A DNA stretch of 64,000 bases from Marilutibacter chinensis (GCF_021725675.1 NZ_JAKJPO010000003.1:124001-188000), one strand, 5' to 3'; counted from the first letter of the stretch, positions 1 through 7,987 are shown. The notes: a model not told the origin generated them from the sequence alone. Made by a program: numbers and translations.

Positions 1-368
1 CGGCGGCCGCGACCGCCGGTCTGGCGCTCCGCCAGCAGTACTTCGACCCGCCCCGGCTCCAGCTTGGCCGGAGCGCGACGCAGCAGCTCGCTGTTGGTCG
101 AATCGATGCTCCATGCCACCTCCAGCGCCTGCAGTTCCAACTGCAATGCAGGCGGCAACGCGGTGCGGATCGACTCGGCGTCGAGCAGATCCAGCGACGT
201 CGCCAGCGCATAGCCGCGGCCCGGCCGGGCCTGGATCGGCACGCCGGCGTCGCGCAGTGCGCGGACCCGCTTCCAGACCGCCGCGCGGGTCTGCCCGAAG
301 CGGCGCGCCAGCGCATCGCCGGAGACCGGACCGTCCATCAATGCCCGCAGCAGCGCCCGCTCATCCAT
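1..368 (-). CDS. birA: BirA biotin-protein ligase / biotin operon repressor (N-terminal part)
   Basis: Only the first 122 codons are inside the window; the rest lies beyond base 1. BirA attaches biotin to the carboxyl carrier protein of acetyl-CoA carboxylase and, in its two-domain form, represses biotin synthesis genes. The visible part starts MDERALLRALMDG and holds a winged helix-turn-helix (RFGQTRAAVWKRVRAL, residues about 24-39), so this is the bifunctional form. It then enters the ligase domain: the STNSELL segment near residue 88, and the ATP/biotin loop GGRGRR at about 117-122, where the window cuts it. Start ATG is at 366-368. Function is secure from the two-domain arrangement; whether it still represses cannot be judged. 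Confidence 0.9.
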   Translation of the reverse strand, partial: MDERALLRALMDGPVSGDALARRFGQTRAAVWKRVRALRDAGVPIQARPGRGYALATSLDLLDAESIRTALPPALQLELQALEVAWSIDSTNSELLRRAPAKLEPGRVEVLLAERQTGGRGR

Positions 369-586
369 GAACCGGCAGCCCATTGCAGACGCCTGCCGAC
401 GGGCGGTCATCGTGTTCAGGGACGGGCATCGAGGCCGCCGGAGCAGTCGTGGCGCGGTTCATCGGCGGCATTATGCGCGAGCCGGAGTTGCTGCGACGCA
501 ACACGAATCGCCCCAACACCGTGCACGAAAACGGGCTATATTCGGAAATTGCCGGGGCCCGCCCGGCGCGCGGCAAGGACACCCCC

Positions 587-868
587 ATGCTACGGATTCG
601 CCTCTGCCTTACGATCACCGCCCTCGCCGTCGCGATCACCGCGCCGGGGCTTGCGCGCGAGACCAAGATGAGCAGCCCGGACGGGGGTGGCTGCACGGAA
701 TCGCCGGCACCGGCGCAGGCGAAGACGACTCCCGCGCCCAAGGCCAGCCGCACCGCGAACCCCGAACGCGAGACCAAGATCAAGCCTTCGGTGCACGGCG
801 ATGCGCCGCCCAGCGGGCGGATGCCATCGCGCCGCTGGCACAGCTTCCTGCCCGGCATGGTGCGCTGA
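587..868 (+). CDS. Small secreted protein of unknown function
   Basis: A 93-residue protein with a clear Sec signal peptide: MLRIRL followed by a hydrophobic stretch (residues 6-20) and an Ala-rich cleavage region ending ALA-like at about 22 (PGLARE). The mature part is short, basic, rich in Pro, Ala and Lys, and contains the phrase RETK twice, about 40 residues apart. No domain is recognised. The ATG at 587 was preferred to an in-frame ATG at 383 because AAGGA stands 7 bases before it and the signal peptide begins there. It lies alone between birA (opposite strand) and mtfA. It may be periplasmic; no function can be given. Confidence 0.6.
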   Translation: MLRIRLCLTITALAVAITAPGLARETKMSSPDGGGCTESPAPAQAKTTPAPKASRTANPERETKIKPSVHGDAPPSGRMPSRRWHSFLPGMVR

Positions 869-936
869 TCTTCCGGATCGCACCGTGTCCCGGCCGCCGC
901 CCGGCGGTCGACTGACTCTCCCCGATACGCACCGCA

Positions 937-1695
937 TTGCGCTTGTTCGGTCTGTTCAAGCGGCTACGCCGCCCGCCTCCTCCGATCCCCGATCCCGTCT
1001 GGAACGCCACCCGCGAGGGCGTGCCGTGGCTGCAGCGGCTCGACGACGCGCGCGCAGGCGCGCTGGCGATGCTGAGCGCGCGCTTCCTGCACGAGAAGAC
1101 GATCACTCCGGTCGGCGGGCTGACGCTCGGCGAGGCGGAGCGCTGCCGGATCGCCGCACTGTGCTGCCTTCCTCTGCTGGAGTTCGGCGCCGAGGGCCTG
1201 CACGGCTGGAGCCAGGTGATCGTCTATCCGGACGCGTTCCGGGTGAACCGCAGCCATGTCGATGCCGCCGGCGTGCTGCACGAATGGCAGGACGAGCTGA
1301 TCGGCGAGGCCTGGGAACAGGGTCCGCTGATCCTGTCGTGGGCCGACCTGAGCGCCGACTGCGACGATCCGCGGGCCGGCTACTGCGTTGCCGCCCACGA
1401 GATGGCGCACAAACTCGACGCGCTCGATGGCGTGCTCGACGGTACACCGCCGCTGCCCCGGCCATGGCAACGCGAATGGGCGCGTGACTTCCAGGCCGCG
1501 TACGACGCCTTCGCCGATGCCGTCGATGCCGGCCACGACACCGCGATCGATGCCTACGCGGCCGAATCGCCGGAGGAGTTCTTCGCTGTCGCCACCGAGT
1601 ACCACTTCAGCGACCCGCAACTGCTGCGTGCCAAGATGCCGGCGGTCGCCGATCACCTGCGGCGGCTCTACGGCGTCTCGCCGTTCGAAACGTAG
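937..1695 (+). CDS. mtfA: MtfA-type zinc peptidase (Mlc titration factor family)
   Basis: A 252-residue member of the MtfA family. In Escherichia coli MtfA is a cytosolic zinc aminopeptidase that binds the repressor Mlc and so affects ptsG expression. The zinc motif HEMAH is at residues 154-158, inside CVAAHEMAHKLDALDG, and the downstream glutamate region SPEEFFAVATEYHF matches the family. Length fits full-length MtfA. The start is a TTG at 937 (MRLFGLFKR), with no good Shine-Dalgarno before it; the family's usual N-terminus begins about here. The gene is monocistronic and convergent with phoQ. An Mlc homologue is not in the window, so the Mlc link is only by family. Confidence 0.9.
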   Translation: MRLFGLFKRLRRPPPPIPDPVWNATREGVPWLQRLDDARAGALAMLSARFLHEKTITPVGGLTLGEAERCRIAALCCLPLLEFGAEGLHGWSQVIVYPDAFRVNRSHVDAAGVLHEWQDELIGEAWEQGPLILSWADLSADCDDPRAGYCVAAHEMAHKLDALDGVLDGTPPLPRPWQREWARDFQAAYDAFADAVDAGHDTAIDAYAAESPEEFFAVATEYHFSDPQLLRAKMPAVADHLRRLYGVSPFET

Positions 1696-1727
1696 CGGAT
1701 ACGCGCCCGACCCATGGGAGCGCGTAA

Positions 1728-1760
1728 GCCGCGAGGGCCTTCCAATGAAACCATCGCGGC
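1728..1760. repeat. REP-like hairpin between mtfA and phoQ
   Basis: The arms GCCGCGA (1728-1734) and TCGCGGC (1754-1760) form a 7-bp stem in the convergent spacer. The wording around it (GGGAGCGCGTAAGCCGCGA) resembles the repetitive extragenic palindromes common in Xanthomonadales and Pseudomonas. It may end transcripts from both sides; there is no T run. Confidence 0.45.
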
Positions 1761-1796
1761 CCAGGCCGCTCTAAGACATGAAGGCATACGGCCCGG

Positions 1797-1912
1797 CCCC
1801 CTGAGTCAGGCGACGATTCGTGCCATTGGCCCGAATGGAGGCATGGGAGCGCAGCGGCGGGAGCCAAGGTTTGCGCAGCAGACTTTGGGGATTCCCGGGC
1901 GCCCGGGAATCG
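1797..1912 (-). repeat. Dispersed ~117-bp repeat, copy A (inverted)
   Basis: This spacer reads, on the minus strand, as a diverged copy of the tandem repeat at 58352-58590. Matching blocks in order are CCCCTGAGTCAGG, a GATTCG...CGAATGG arm pair, AGCGCAGCGGCG, CCAAGGTTTGCG, ACTTTGGGGATTCCCGGGCG and CCCGGGAATCGCG. The inner palindrome ATTCCCGGGCGCCCGGGAAT is perfect. It sits just after the phoQ stop codon, so it may also act as a terminator. It is non-coding: short reading frames through it have no start signals or domains. Confidence 0.7.
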
Positions 1913-1946
1913 CGGCTCACGCCGTTCCTGCGGCCCCGTCCCCGCG

Positions 1947-3341
1947 CTACAGTCCCGGCGGCAGCCTGACTTCGAAACGTGCGCCGCCCAGTTCCTCCGA
2001 GCGCAGCACGTCGAGGGTGCCGCGATAGCTGCGCACCACATCCTGCACCGTCGCCAGACCGATGCCGTGCCCCTGTACGCGCTCGTCGCCGCGCACGCCG
2101 CGCTGCAGCACCCGCTCGATCTTGTCCTCCGGAATGCCGGGGCCGTCGTCGTCGACCGCGAGCAACAGCCCGGGGCGGCGGTTGGCTGCGGCCTCGCCTG
2201 CCTTCACCGTCAGCAGCACCCGCGACTTCGCCCACTTGAACGCGTTCTCCAGCAGGTTGCCGAGCACCTCCTGCAGATCGCCCGGTTCGCCGTGGAAGGC
2301 GATGCCCGGATCGAGCTCGAACTCGCAAAGCACGCCCTTGGCCGCGTAGATCTTCTCCAGGCTGCGGACGATCTGGTCCGCGTAGGGCTCGATCTCGACC
2401 GGTGCGGCGAACAGCATGTGTCCCGATCGCGCAGCGCGGCCGAGCTGGTAGGAGACCAGGTCGCTCATCCGCCGGACCTGAAGATCGACCTCCTCTCGCA
2501 GCTCGTCCGCCGGCACGTGCTCGGCACTGCGTGCGCGCAGCACCGCCAGCGGCGTCTTCAGGCTGTGGGCGAGGTCGGCCATGGTGTTGCGCTGCCGCTC
2601 CAGGTTCTCGCGCTCGCTCTCGATGAAGGCGTTGATGCTCTCCGTCAACGGCTCCAGCTCGCGCGGATGACGGCCGCTCATCCGCGAAAGCAGGCCACGC
2701 TGCACGCGCTTGAGTTCGTCGACCACGCGCTTGAGCGGGCGCAGGCTCCAGCGCAGGATCAATCCCTGCAGCAGCAACAAGATCAGCCCCGCGCCGCCGA
2801 GGTAGCGCCACAGCGCCTCGCGGAACACCGCGACCTGGCGACGCAGCTGGGTCGTGTTCTCGAGGATGTAGATCGTGTACGGGATGCCCTCGCCCTCCAC
2901 GCCGGTCTCGTGGATCACGCCGTAGCCGTATCGGTAGACCTCGCCGATGCTGCCATCCAGCTCGGTGACCGGCAGTTTGCGGTCGAAGCGTTCCTCGCCG
3001 GCCCTCAGCATCGCTCCCGGCGGCAGCTCCGGACCGACCGCCGATGCCGAATCCCAGTGCGAGCCGTCGAGCACCACCTCGGCGTAGAGGCCGCTGCCGG
3101 GCATGTCGAAGCGCGGGTCGACCGCGTCGTATGGCGGGATGAACTCGCCGTTGCGGGCGAATTCGCCCTTGCCGGTGTAGGCCAGCGCATAGCTCTTCAG
3201 ACGCTGGTAGAGGTTGCTCTCGGCGGTATCCAGGAAGGCGCGGTCCAGTGCGTAGCCGGCCAGCGCCAGGAACGCCAGCAGGCCCAGGCTGGCCGCGAGC
3301 AACTGCCGGGCCTGCAGCGAACGGGGTTGTCCCCAGCTCAC
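1947..3341 (-). CDS. phoQ: PhoQ-type sensor histidine kinase
   Basis: An inner-membrane sensor kinase of 464 residues. Order of parts: transmembrane helix at about 13-32; periplasmic sensor of about 130 residues; second helix (GGAGLILLLLQGLILRW) near 185; HAMP-like linker; H-box DLAHSLKTPLAVL with phospho-acceptor His259; N-box LGNLLENAFKWA; G-boxes DDDGPGIPEDKI and GHGIGLATV. It phosphorylates the PhoP encoded 592 bp upstream. In enteric relatives PhoQ senses low Mg2+, acid and cationic peptides; the ligand here is unknown. The chosen start is GTG at 3339-3341, with GGAG seven bases ahead and the family's SLQARQL sequence right after it. The reading frame stays open upstream through 165-bp repeats, which is probably not translated. 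The start lies in a strong hairpin (separate entry). Confidence 0.92.
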   Translation of the reverse strand: MSWGQPRSLQARQLLAASLGLLAFLALAGYALDRAFLDTAESNLYQRLKSYALAYTGKGEFARNGEFIPPYDAVDPRFDMPGSGLYAEVVLDGSHWDSASAVGPELPPGAMLRAGEERFDRKLPVTELDGSIGEVYRYGYGVIHETGVEGEGIPYTIYILENTTQLRRQVAVFREALWRYLGGAGLILLLLQGLILRWSLRPLKRVVDELKRVQRGLLSRMSGRHPRELEPLTESINAFIESERENLERQRNTMADLAHSLKTPLAVLRARSAEHVPADELREEVDLQVRRMSDLVSYQLGRAARSGHMLFAAPVEIEPYADQIVRSLEKIYAAKGVLCEFELDPGIAFHGEPGDLQEVLGNLLENAFKWAKSRVLLTVKAGEAAANRRPGLLLAVDDDGPGIPEDKIERVLQRGVRGDERVQGHGIGLATVQDVVRSYRGTLDVLRSEELGGARFEVRLPPGL

Positions 3342-3368
3342 GTTCCTGCTCCACAGGAACGTGAGCTG
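3334..3368 (-). promoter_or_regulatory. Hairpin enclosing the phoQ ribosome-binding site and start codon
   Basis: Arms 3334-3348 (CAGCTCACGTTCCTG) and 3354-3368 (CAGGAACGTGAGCTG) are perfectly complementary over 15 bp around a 5-base loop. In the phoQ mRNA the loop reads UGGAG, so the Shine-Dalgarno is in the loop, and the GUG start codon (3341-3339) is paired inside the 3' arm. Such a fold should limit translation unless opened by heat, a ribosome coming from upstream, or a protein. It could also be a mere by-product of the adjoining repeat. Confidence 0.6.
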
Positions 3369-3726
3369 CCCGGGCTCCGCCATGCGGATCCCGGATGACG
3401 CTGCGCACCTCCGACCCCCGCCCCTTCGGGGCGCCCCCCTACCAGGGGGGCTCCACCGCGAGCAACTCCGGATGGCCGGAAGAAGAGCATCGACGCGTCG
3501 CGAAAACCGACTGCTCCGCGGGAACGTGAGCTGCCCGGGCTCCGCCATGCGGATCCCGGATGACGCTGCGCACCTCCGACCCCCGCCCCTTCGGGGCGCC
3601 CCCCTACCAGGGGGGCTCCACCGCGAGCAGCTCCGGATGGCCGGAAGAAGAGCATCGATGCGTCGCGAAAACCGACTGCTCCACAGGAACGTGAGCTGCC
3701 CGGGCTCCGCCATGCGGATCCCGGAT
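3356..3726. repeat. Tandem 165-bp repeat (2 full copies plus 41 bp) between phoP and phoQ
   Basis: Unit starts are 3356, 3521 and 3686, giving a period of exactly 165 bp; the third copy stops after 41 bp at 3726. The first two copies differ at only a few bases. Each unit holds two hairpins, GCCCC-TTC-GGGGC and CCCCCC-TACCA-GGGGGG. As 165 is divisible by three, reading frames stay open through all copies on both strands (a repeated MAEPGQLTF phrase on the minus strand), but I see no sign that they are translated. Together with unremarkable sequence at 3727-3933 it fills the 592-bp gap between phoP and phoQ, which are normally adjacent. Confidence 0.9.
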
Positions 3727-3933
3727 AGGGCTTGCGCGACTGACAGCCACTGGGTTGGAAAGACGGCCGGCTTGGCATATGGCGACAGGTTAGCGGCACG
3801 ACGGCCGGACGTGCATCAGGGCGCATGTGAGGGAAAGCCGCAAGGCGGACGGAAACAAAAGGGCGCGAACGAGGCCGGTTGCCCCATCCGCGCCCCTCGA
3901 CGCCCATCCATGAAAGAAGAGACTGGCGGCCGG

Positions 3934-4617
3934 TCACTCCCCGCTGCGCGGAATCGCGAAGCGGTAGCCGCGGCCGCGCACGGTCTCGATCGGCTTCAGT
4001 GCGCCTTCCGGATCCAGCTTCTTGCGCAGGCGGCCGATAAAGACCTCCAGCACGTTGGAATCGCGGTCGAAATCCTGCTGGTAGATGTGCTCGGTCAGGT
4101 CGGCTTTCGAGACCAGCTCGCCGGCATGCATCATCAGGTATTCGAGCACCTTGTATTCGTAGCTGGTCAGATCGACGTTCTGGCCTTCGACACTGACGGT
4201 CTGGGCGGCCAGGTCCAGCGTGACCGGCCCGCATTCCAGGGTCGGCTTGCTCCAGCCGGCGGCGCGGCGCACCAGCGCGTTGATGCGCGCCAGCAGCTCT
4301 TCGACGTGAAACGGCTTGACCAGGTAATCGTCGGCACCCTGCTTCAGGCCTTCGACCTTGTCCTGCCAGCTCGAACGCGCCGTCAGGATCAGGATCGGGA
4401 ACTTCTTGCCCTCGTCGCGCAGCGCCTTGATCAGTTCCATGCCGGACATCTTCGGCAGGCCGAGGTCGATGATTCCCAGGTCGAACGGCACTTCACGGCC
4501 CATGTACAGGCCCTCCTCTCCGTCCTGGGCGGCGTCGACCGCGTAACCGTCGCGCTTGAGGCGGGCGGCAAGGGTTTCGCGCAGCGGGGCTTCGTCTTCT
4601 ACAAGCAGGATTCGCAT
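3934..4617 (-). CDS. phoP: PhoP-type response regulator (OmpR family)
   Basis: A 227-residue OmpR/PhoB-family transcription factor. The receiver domain (1-115) has the acidic pair E7/D8, phospho-acceptor D51 (GIIDLGLPKMSG), the switch threonine in LILTARSSW and the conserved lysine in DYLVKPFHVEELLARI. The C-terminal winged helix (about 128-225) has the recognition region DSNVLEVFIGRLRKKLDPEG and the wing GRGYRFAIP. It is the partner of PhoQ downstream and probably controls envelope stress and Mg2+ genes. The ATG at 4615-4617 begins directly with MRILLVEDE, as in the family. An upstream gene on the same strand (PepSY protein, 79 bp away) is probably co-transcribed. Confidence 0.95.
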   Translation of the reverse strand: MRILLVEDEAPLRETLAARLKRDGYAVDAAQDGEEGLYMGREVPFDLGIIDLGLPKMSGMELIKALRDEGKKFPILILTARSSWQDKVEGLKQGADDYLVKPFHVEELLARINALVRRAAGWSKPTLECGPVTLDLAAQTVSVEGQNVDLTSYEYKVLEYLMMHAGELVSKADLTEHIYQQDFDRDSNVLEVFIGRLRKKLDPEGALKPIETVRGRGYRFAIPRSGE

Positions 4618-4696
4618 GGGAACTCCGTTCGGGGAACTCCGTGGAGGGAAGGCCCTGGGCCGCAGGCGGCCTGGGCGATGCATACACCTTGGAGCT

Positions 4697-5083
4697 TCAG
4701 TCGTCGTCGTCGCGTGTACGGCGCGCGTCGAGCCGTTCGGGCATCGGACGCGGTGCGCGCGAGGAATGCGGGTCGTCCATGTAGACGCGGACCCGGCCAC
4801 TGGAATCGACCACCTTGATGCGGCTGACGTCGCGGCCGTCGAAGGGCACGCGCTCGGCGCTGAGGACCTGCCCGCCGGTACGCCGTTCGACCCGGCGCAC
4901 CGCATCGCTGAGCGCGCGATGGTCGGCACCACGCGAGTGCCGAGCCGGTTCGACGTGGCGAGGCTCGCGCGGGCTCGGCGCTGCCGGGCCGCGCCCGCCC
5001 TGCTGTGCCACCACCTCACCGCACACCGCCGCGGATGCGGCGAGCAGGATCAGGGCAGTCGAGCGGGTGAGCGATCTGGGCAT
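4697..5083 (-). CDS. PepSY-like periplasmic protein upstream of phoP
   Basis: A 128-residue exported protein: signal peptide at 1-27 (MPRSLTR, hydrophobic core ALILLAASAAV, cleavage near VVA-QQ), a linker rich in Pro, Arg and Gly, then one PepSY-type module (ALSDAVRRVERRTGGQVLSA followed by VSRIKVVDSSGRVRVYMDDP, about 60-108), and an acidic end (DDDD). PepSY modules often sit beside sensor kinases or peptidases and are thought to inhibit proteases or modulate periplasmic sensing. Its place as first gene of a PepSY-phoP-phoQ set suggests a role in PhoQ signalling; that is inference. ATG at 5081-5083 was chosen because the signal peptide starts there. The 256 bp upstream (5084-5339) probably hold the promoter; I see no firm box. 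Confidence 0.8.
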   Translation of the reverse strand: MPRSLTRSTALILLAASAAVCGEVVAQQGGRGPAAPSPREPRHVEPARHSRGADHRALSDAVRRVERRTGGQVLSAERVPFDGRDVSRIKVVDSSGRVRVYMDDPHSSRAPRPMPERLDARRTRDDDD

Positions 5084-5339
5084 GGGCCTCCGGCCGTTGC
5101 GGAACGTATCGTCTGGGAGCATCACGTTGCGGGACGCGCCGTCCCTGGTTGAAGGGGACCGGCGCGGACGCAGTTGCGCAGAGGCCATCGGAATGGCGTT
5201 GCAGGGGCATTCTCTGAACAAGGCGGTGAATCCGATCTGAACTTTTCCGGCGTCGACCGGGCCCCATTCAGCCACGCACGGGCGCGCGACGCAAGCATGG
5301 CTTGCCCGCCGACCGTGACGGGCAAGCCACTGAGCCGGC

Positions 5340-6251
5340 TCAGAAAATCTCGCCAACGCAGCAGCGCAGCGAGCCGCCGGCCGCCTCGATCGCGTCGAGC
5401 TCGACCGTCGCCAGCCCGAAACCGGCCGCCCGCAGCGCCTGCCGGCTCTCCTCGCCCAGCGCGTGCCCCGCGCCAACGCTCATCCAGACCAATCCATCGC
5501 CCAGCGCGATCGCATTGCCGGCGTAGGCGGCGCGCGCACCGGCGGACAGCCTGAGCGCATGCGGCGCATACAGGCCGGCAATCGCCTCGACGACCGCAGG
5601 ATCGGCGAAGCCGTCCGCGCAGACCAGGGCCGCGCGGCCGGCCAGCACCGCGAGCACGACATTGGTGTGATACTCGCCGGGGGCGAGGTCGAAGACAAGG
5701 GTCGCGCGCAGCCCGAAGGCATCGTGCATCAGCCGCGCACCGGCCTCGTCGCAACGTTCCGAAAGCCCACAGAAACCGAGGCCGCGGGCACGGTCGATCA
5801 CCATCGAACCGGTCAGTTCGCACGGGTGCGGCTGCACCGAAAGATCGTGCAGCGCGTAGCCGAGCACGTCGGTGAAAAAGCCGCGGATGTCGGCACGGCC
5901 GGCCTCTCGCTGGCGGACCGGGTGGCGCATCCGCGCGACCAGGCAGCGCCCCGGCGCGGTCGCGAACACATTGTTCGGGAACACCGCATCGGGCATGGCA
6001 GGATCGCCGGCGAAGCAGACCGTGGGCAGGCACGCCGACAGCGCACGGTGCAAGCCTCGATGCTGGGCCAGCGCACGATTGGCGTCATAGCTCCCGGCAT
6101 CGGCCATGTAACGGTTGTCGCGCGCCGAGTCGGCGGCGTGGGCGAATCCATCGGGCGCGACCAGGAACGCCGCCCGCGCGGTCGCCGACCCGAAGTCGGC
6201 CGCGCAGCCGCGCGCGGCATCGACGAACGCGGACAGGTCGCGCGTGATCAT
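5340..6251 (-). CDS. Amidinotransferase-superfamily hydrolase (CtlX / arginine-deiminase-like)
   Basis: A 303-residue cytosolic enzyme of the guanidino-group-modifying superfamily (arginine deiminase, dimethylarginine hydrolase, CtlX). Visible active-site pieces are the acidic loop MPDAVFPNN (about 86-94), the catalytic histidine in GEYHTNV (about 195), an NG/GN loop (YAGNAIAL), and the nucleophilic cysteine in GGSLRCCVGEIF at the extreme C-terminus (C297 or C298). The end position of the cysteine and the length match the CtlX group (citrulline or arginine hydrolysis). Substrate cannot be fixed from sequence. It follows dusA by 10 bp and is probably in one transcript with it. Confidence 0.8.
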   Translation of the reverse strand: MITRDLSAFVDAARGCAADFGSATARAAFLVAPDGFAHAADSARDNRYMADAGSYDANRALAQHRGLHRALSACLPTVCFAGDPAMPDAVFPNNVFATAPGRCLVARMRHPVRQREAGRADIRGFFTDVLGYALHDLSVQPHPCELTGSMVIDRARGLGFCGLSERCDEAGARLMHDAFGLRATLVFDLAPGEYHTNVVLAVLAGRAALVCADGFADPAVVEAIAGLYAPHALRLSAGARAAYAGNAIALGDGLVWMSVGAGHALGEESRQALRAAGFGLATVELDAIEAAGGSLRCCVGEIF

Positions 6252-6261
6252 GCAGGGCCGG

Positions 6262-7305
6262 TCATGCGCTCTGCCGCTCCGACCCTGCGAAGGATTCGGT
6301 CACCGCGAGCGCCTGTTCGACCAGCGACCAGTCGGCGCCCGGTTTGTGCGCACCCTCGCTGAGCACCTGGCGGAACGCCCGGCCGCCGCGCTCGCCGGCG
6401 AACAGCCCGAGCAGGTGGCGGGTGATGTGCTTGAGATAGACCCCGCGCGCGAGCTGGTCCTCGACGTAGGGTCGCAGCGCGCGCAGCAGCTCGCCGCGCG
6501 GCCGCAGCTCGCCTCCGAACCAGGCCACGTCGAGCCGGTGCAGCAGATATGGGGTGTGATACGCCGCGCGGCCGAGCATCGCGCCATCGGTGTGTTGCAG
6601 GTGCGCGGTCGCCTCTTCGGCATCGGCGATCCCGCCGTTGACGATCACCCGCAGATCCGGCCGTTCGCGCTTGAGCCGGTAGGCCCAGTCGTAGCGCAAC
6701 GGCGGCACCTCGCGGTTCTCCTTCGGGCTCAGTCCCTGCAGCCAAGCATTGCGCGCATGGACGATGAAGACCCGGCAACCCGCCTCGGCGACCGCGTCGA
6801 TGAAGGCGCGGAAGCGCTCATAGTCGTGGTCGTCGTCGACGCCGAGCCGGCATTTGACCGTCACCGGCACCGGCCGCTCCAGTCGCGCGCAGGCCGCGAT
6901 CATCGCGGCGACCGAATCGGCGACCAGGACCGGCTCTCGCATCAGGCAGGCACCGAAGCGCCCCGCCTGGACCCGATCGGACGGGCAGCCGCAGTTGAGG
7001 TTGATCTCGTCATAGCCCCACTCCGCTCCGATCCGAGCCGCTTGTGCCAGCAGCTCCGGCTCGCTGCCGCCCAGTTGCAACGCAACCGGGTGCTCGACCG
7101 GATCCATCGCCAGCAGCCGCTCGCGATCGCCGTGGGTCACCGCATTGGCATGCACCATCTCGCTGTACAACCGCGCATGCGGCGCCAACAGCCGGTGAAA
7201 CACCCGGCAATGCGAATCGGTCCAGTCCATCATCGGCGCGACGGACAGGCGCAGGGATGCCGGGTCGGGCATCGGACTGGAGGACGATGGAACGGGAGCG
7301 GTCAT
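6262..7305 (-). CDS. dusA: tRNA-dihydrouridine(20/20a) synthase DusA
   Basis: A 347-residue FMN-dependent TIM-barrel enzyme that reduces uridine 20/20a in the tRNA D-loop with NADPH. Diagnostic parts: N-terminal RLSVAPMMDWTDSHCR, the catalytic cysteine in NLNCGCPSDRVQAGRFGACLM, the FMN-phosphate region VIVNGGIADAEEA and GAMLGRAAYHTPYLL, and the helical tRNA-binding tail. The phrase MMDWTD and the overall length point to DusA rather than DusB or DusC. Start ATG at 7303-7305 was taken; an in-frame ATG at 7363-7365 would add 20 low-complexity residues, and one at 7267-7269 is also possible. No strong ribosome site is seen for any. Confidence 0.93.
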   Translation of the reverse strand: MTAPVPSSSSPMPDPASLRLSVAPMMDWTDSHCRVFHRLLAPHARLYSEMVHANAVTHGDRERLLAMDPVEHPVALQLGGSEPELLAQAARIGAEWGYDEINLNCGCPSDRVQAGRFGACLMREPVLVADSVAAMIAACARLERPVPVTVKCRLGVDDDHDYERFRAFIDAVAEAGCRVFIVHARNAWLQGLSPKENREVPPLRYDWAYRLKRERPDLRVIVNGGIADAEEATAHLQHTDGAMLGRAAYHTPYLLHRLDVAWFGGELRPRGELLRALRPYVEDQLARGVYLKHITRHLLGLFAGERGGRAFRQVLSEGAHKPGADWSLVEQALAVTESFAGSERQSA

Positions 7306-7450
7306 GGGCGCGATGGAAGGCGGAATGGCAGACGGAAGCCAGCGGGGCTCTCTATTCTCGCCCATTGCCGGGGCAGGTCACTTCGATCATTGGCGTCGCC
7401 CGCTGGCTTGATCCAACATGCCCCCACCTGCACCGGACGCGGAGTTCTCC

Positions 7451-7864
7451 ATGCCGTTGAAGATCAGCCGCACGATCCTGTTCGGGGACTGCGATCCCGG
7501 GGGCGTGGTATACACGCCGCGGATCGGCCACTTCGTGGTCGAGGCGGGACTGGATTTCCTGTCGTACGTGCTGGAAGGCCCGGCGGCGCGGCGGATCTTC
7601 GCGATGGGCGTGCTTCCGCCGGCACGCGCATTGTCGATCGAGTTCCTGCATCCGATGAGCTGGGACGAGAGGATCGACATCGAGGTGTCGGTCGAGGAGA
7701 TCCGGACGCATGCGTTCTCGTTGCGGGTCGTCGCCTGCAATGCCGGGGGCACGGCGACGTTCCACGCTTCGTTGACACAGGTCTGCGTATCGCCGGAAAC
7801 CCGGCGCCCGGTCCCGCTGCCCGGGGAGTTGCGAGCCGCTCTGGAGCGGGAGCTGGGCGGCTGA
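7451..7864 (+). CDS. YbgC-like acyl-CoA thioesterase (hotdog fold)
   Basis: A 137-residue single hotdog domain of the 4-hydroxybenzoyl-CoA thioesterase/YbgC group, which splits acyl-CoA thioesters in the cytoplasm. The active-site signature FGDCDPGGVVYTPR at about 10-23 has the catalytic aspartate. The rest follows the family: a long helix (HFVVEAGLDFLSYVL), PPARALSIEFLHPMSWDE and the terminal strands. The second ATG (7451) was preferred to the ATG at 7418 because GGAG stands six bases before it and related proteins begin here. It is divergent from dusA; the 145 bp between them should hold both promoters. Substrate unknown. Confidence 0.85.
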   Translation: MPLKISRTILFGDCDPGGVVYTPRIGHFVVEAGLDFLSYVLEGPAARRIFAMGVLPPARALSIEFLHPMSWDERIDIEVSVEEIRTHAFSLRVVACNAGGTATFHASLTQVCVSPETRRPVPLPGELRAALERELGG

Positions 7865-7956
7865 AGGCCCACCGATGCCGACCACCGCGACGGGGCGGCC
7901 ATGCGTGGCGTCCACCTTCGGCAGGCGCCCGGACGGCATCGCCACGAACGACAACG

Positions 7957-7974
7957 CCCGGCCGCACGGCCGGG
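7957..7974. terminator. Hairpin, possible bidirectional terminator
   Basis: CCCGGCCG and CGGCCGGG pair over 8 bp around a 2-base loop, 93 bp after the thioesterase gene and in the spacer facing the next, opposite gene. No T run on either side. Confidence 0.4.
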
Positions 7975-7987
7975 GCATTCCGGGTCG

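Noticed and set aside
2067..3398. 443-codon open frame opposite phoQ
   Set aside because: Shadow of the phoQ codon pattern; no signal, ribosome site or family.
3356..3726. CRISPR array
   Set aside because: The 165-bp units are tandem without spacers, and no cas genes are present. The 9-bp and DRRHD arrays are likewise simple repeats.
7401..7417. Second FNR-like site (CTTGATCCAACATG)
   Set aside because: Only the left half TTGAT is present; the right half does not match ATCAA.
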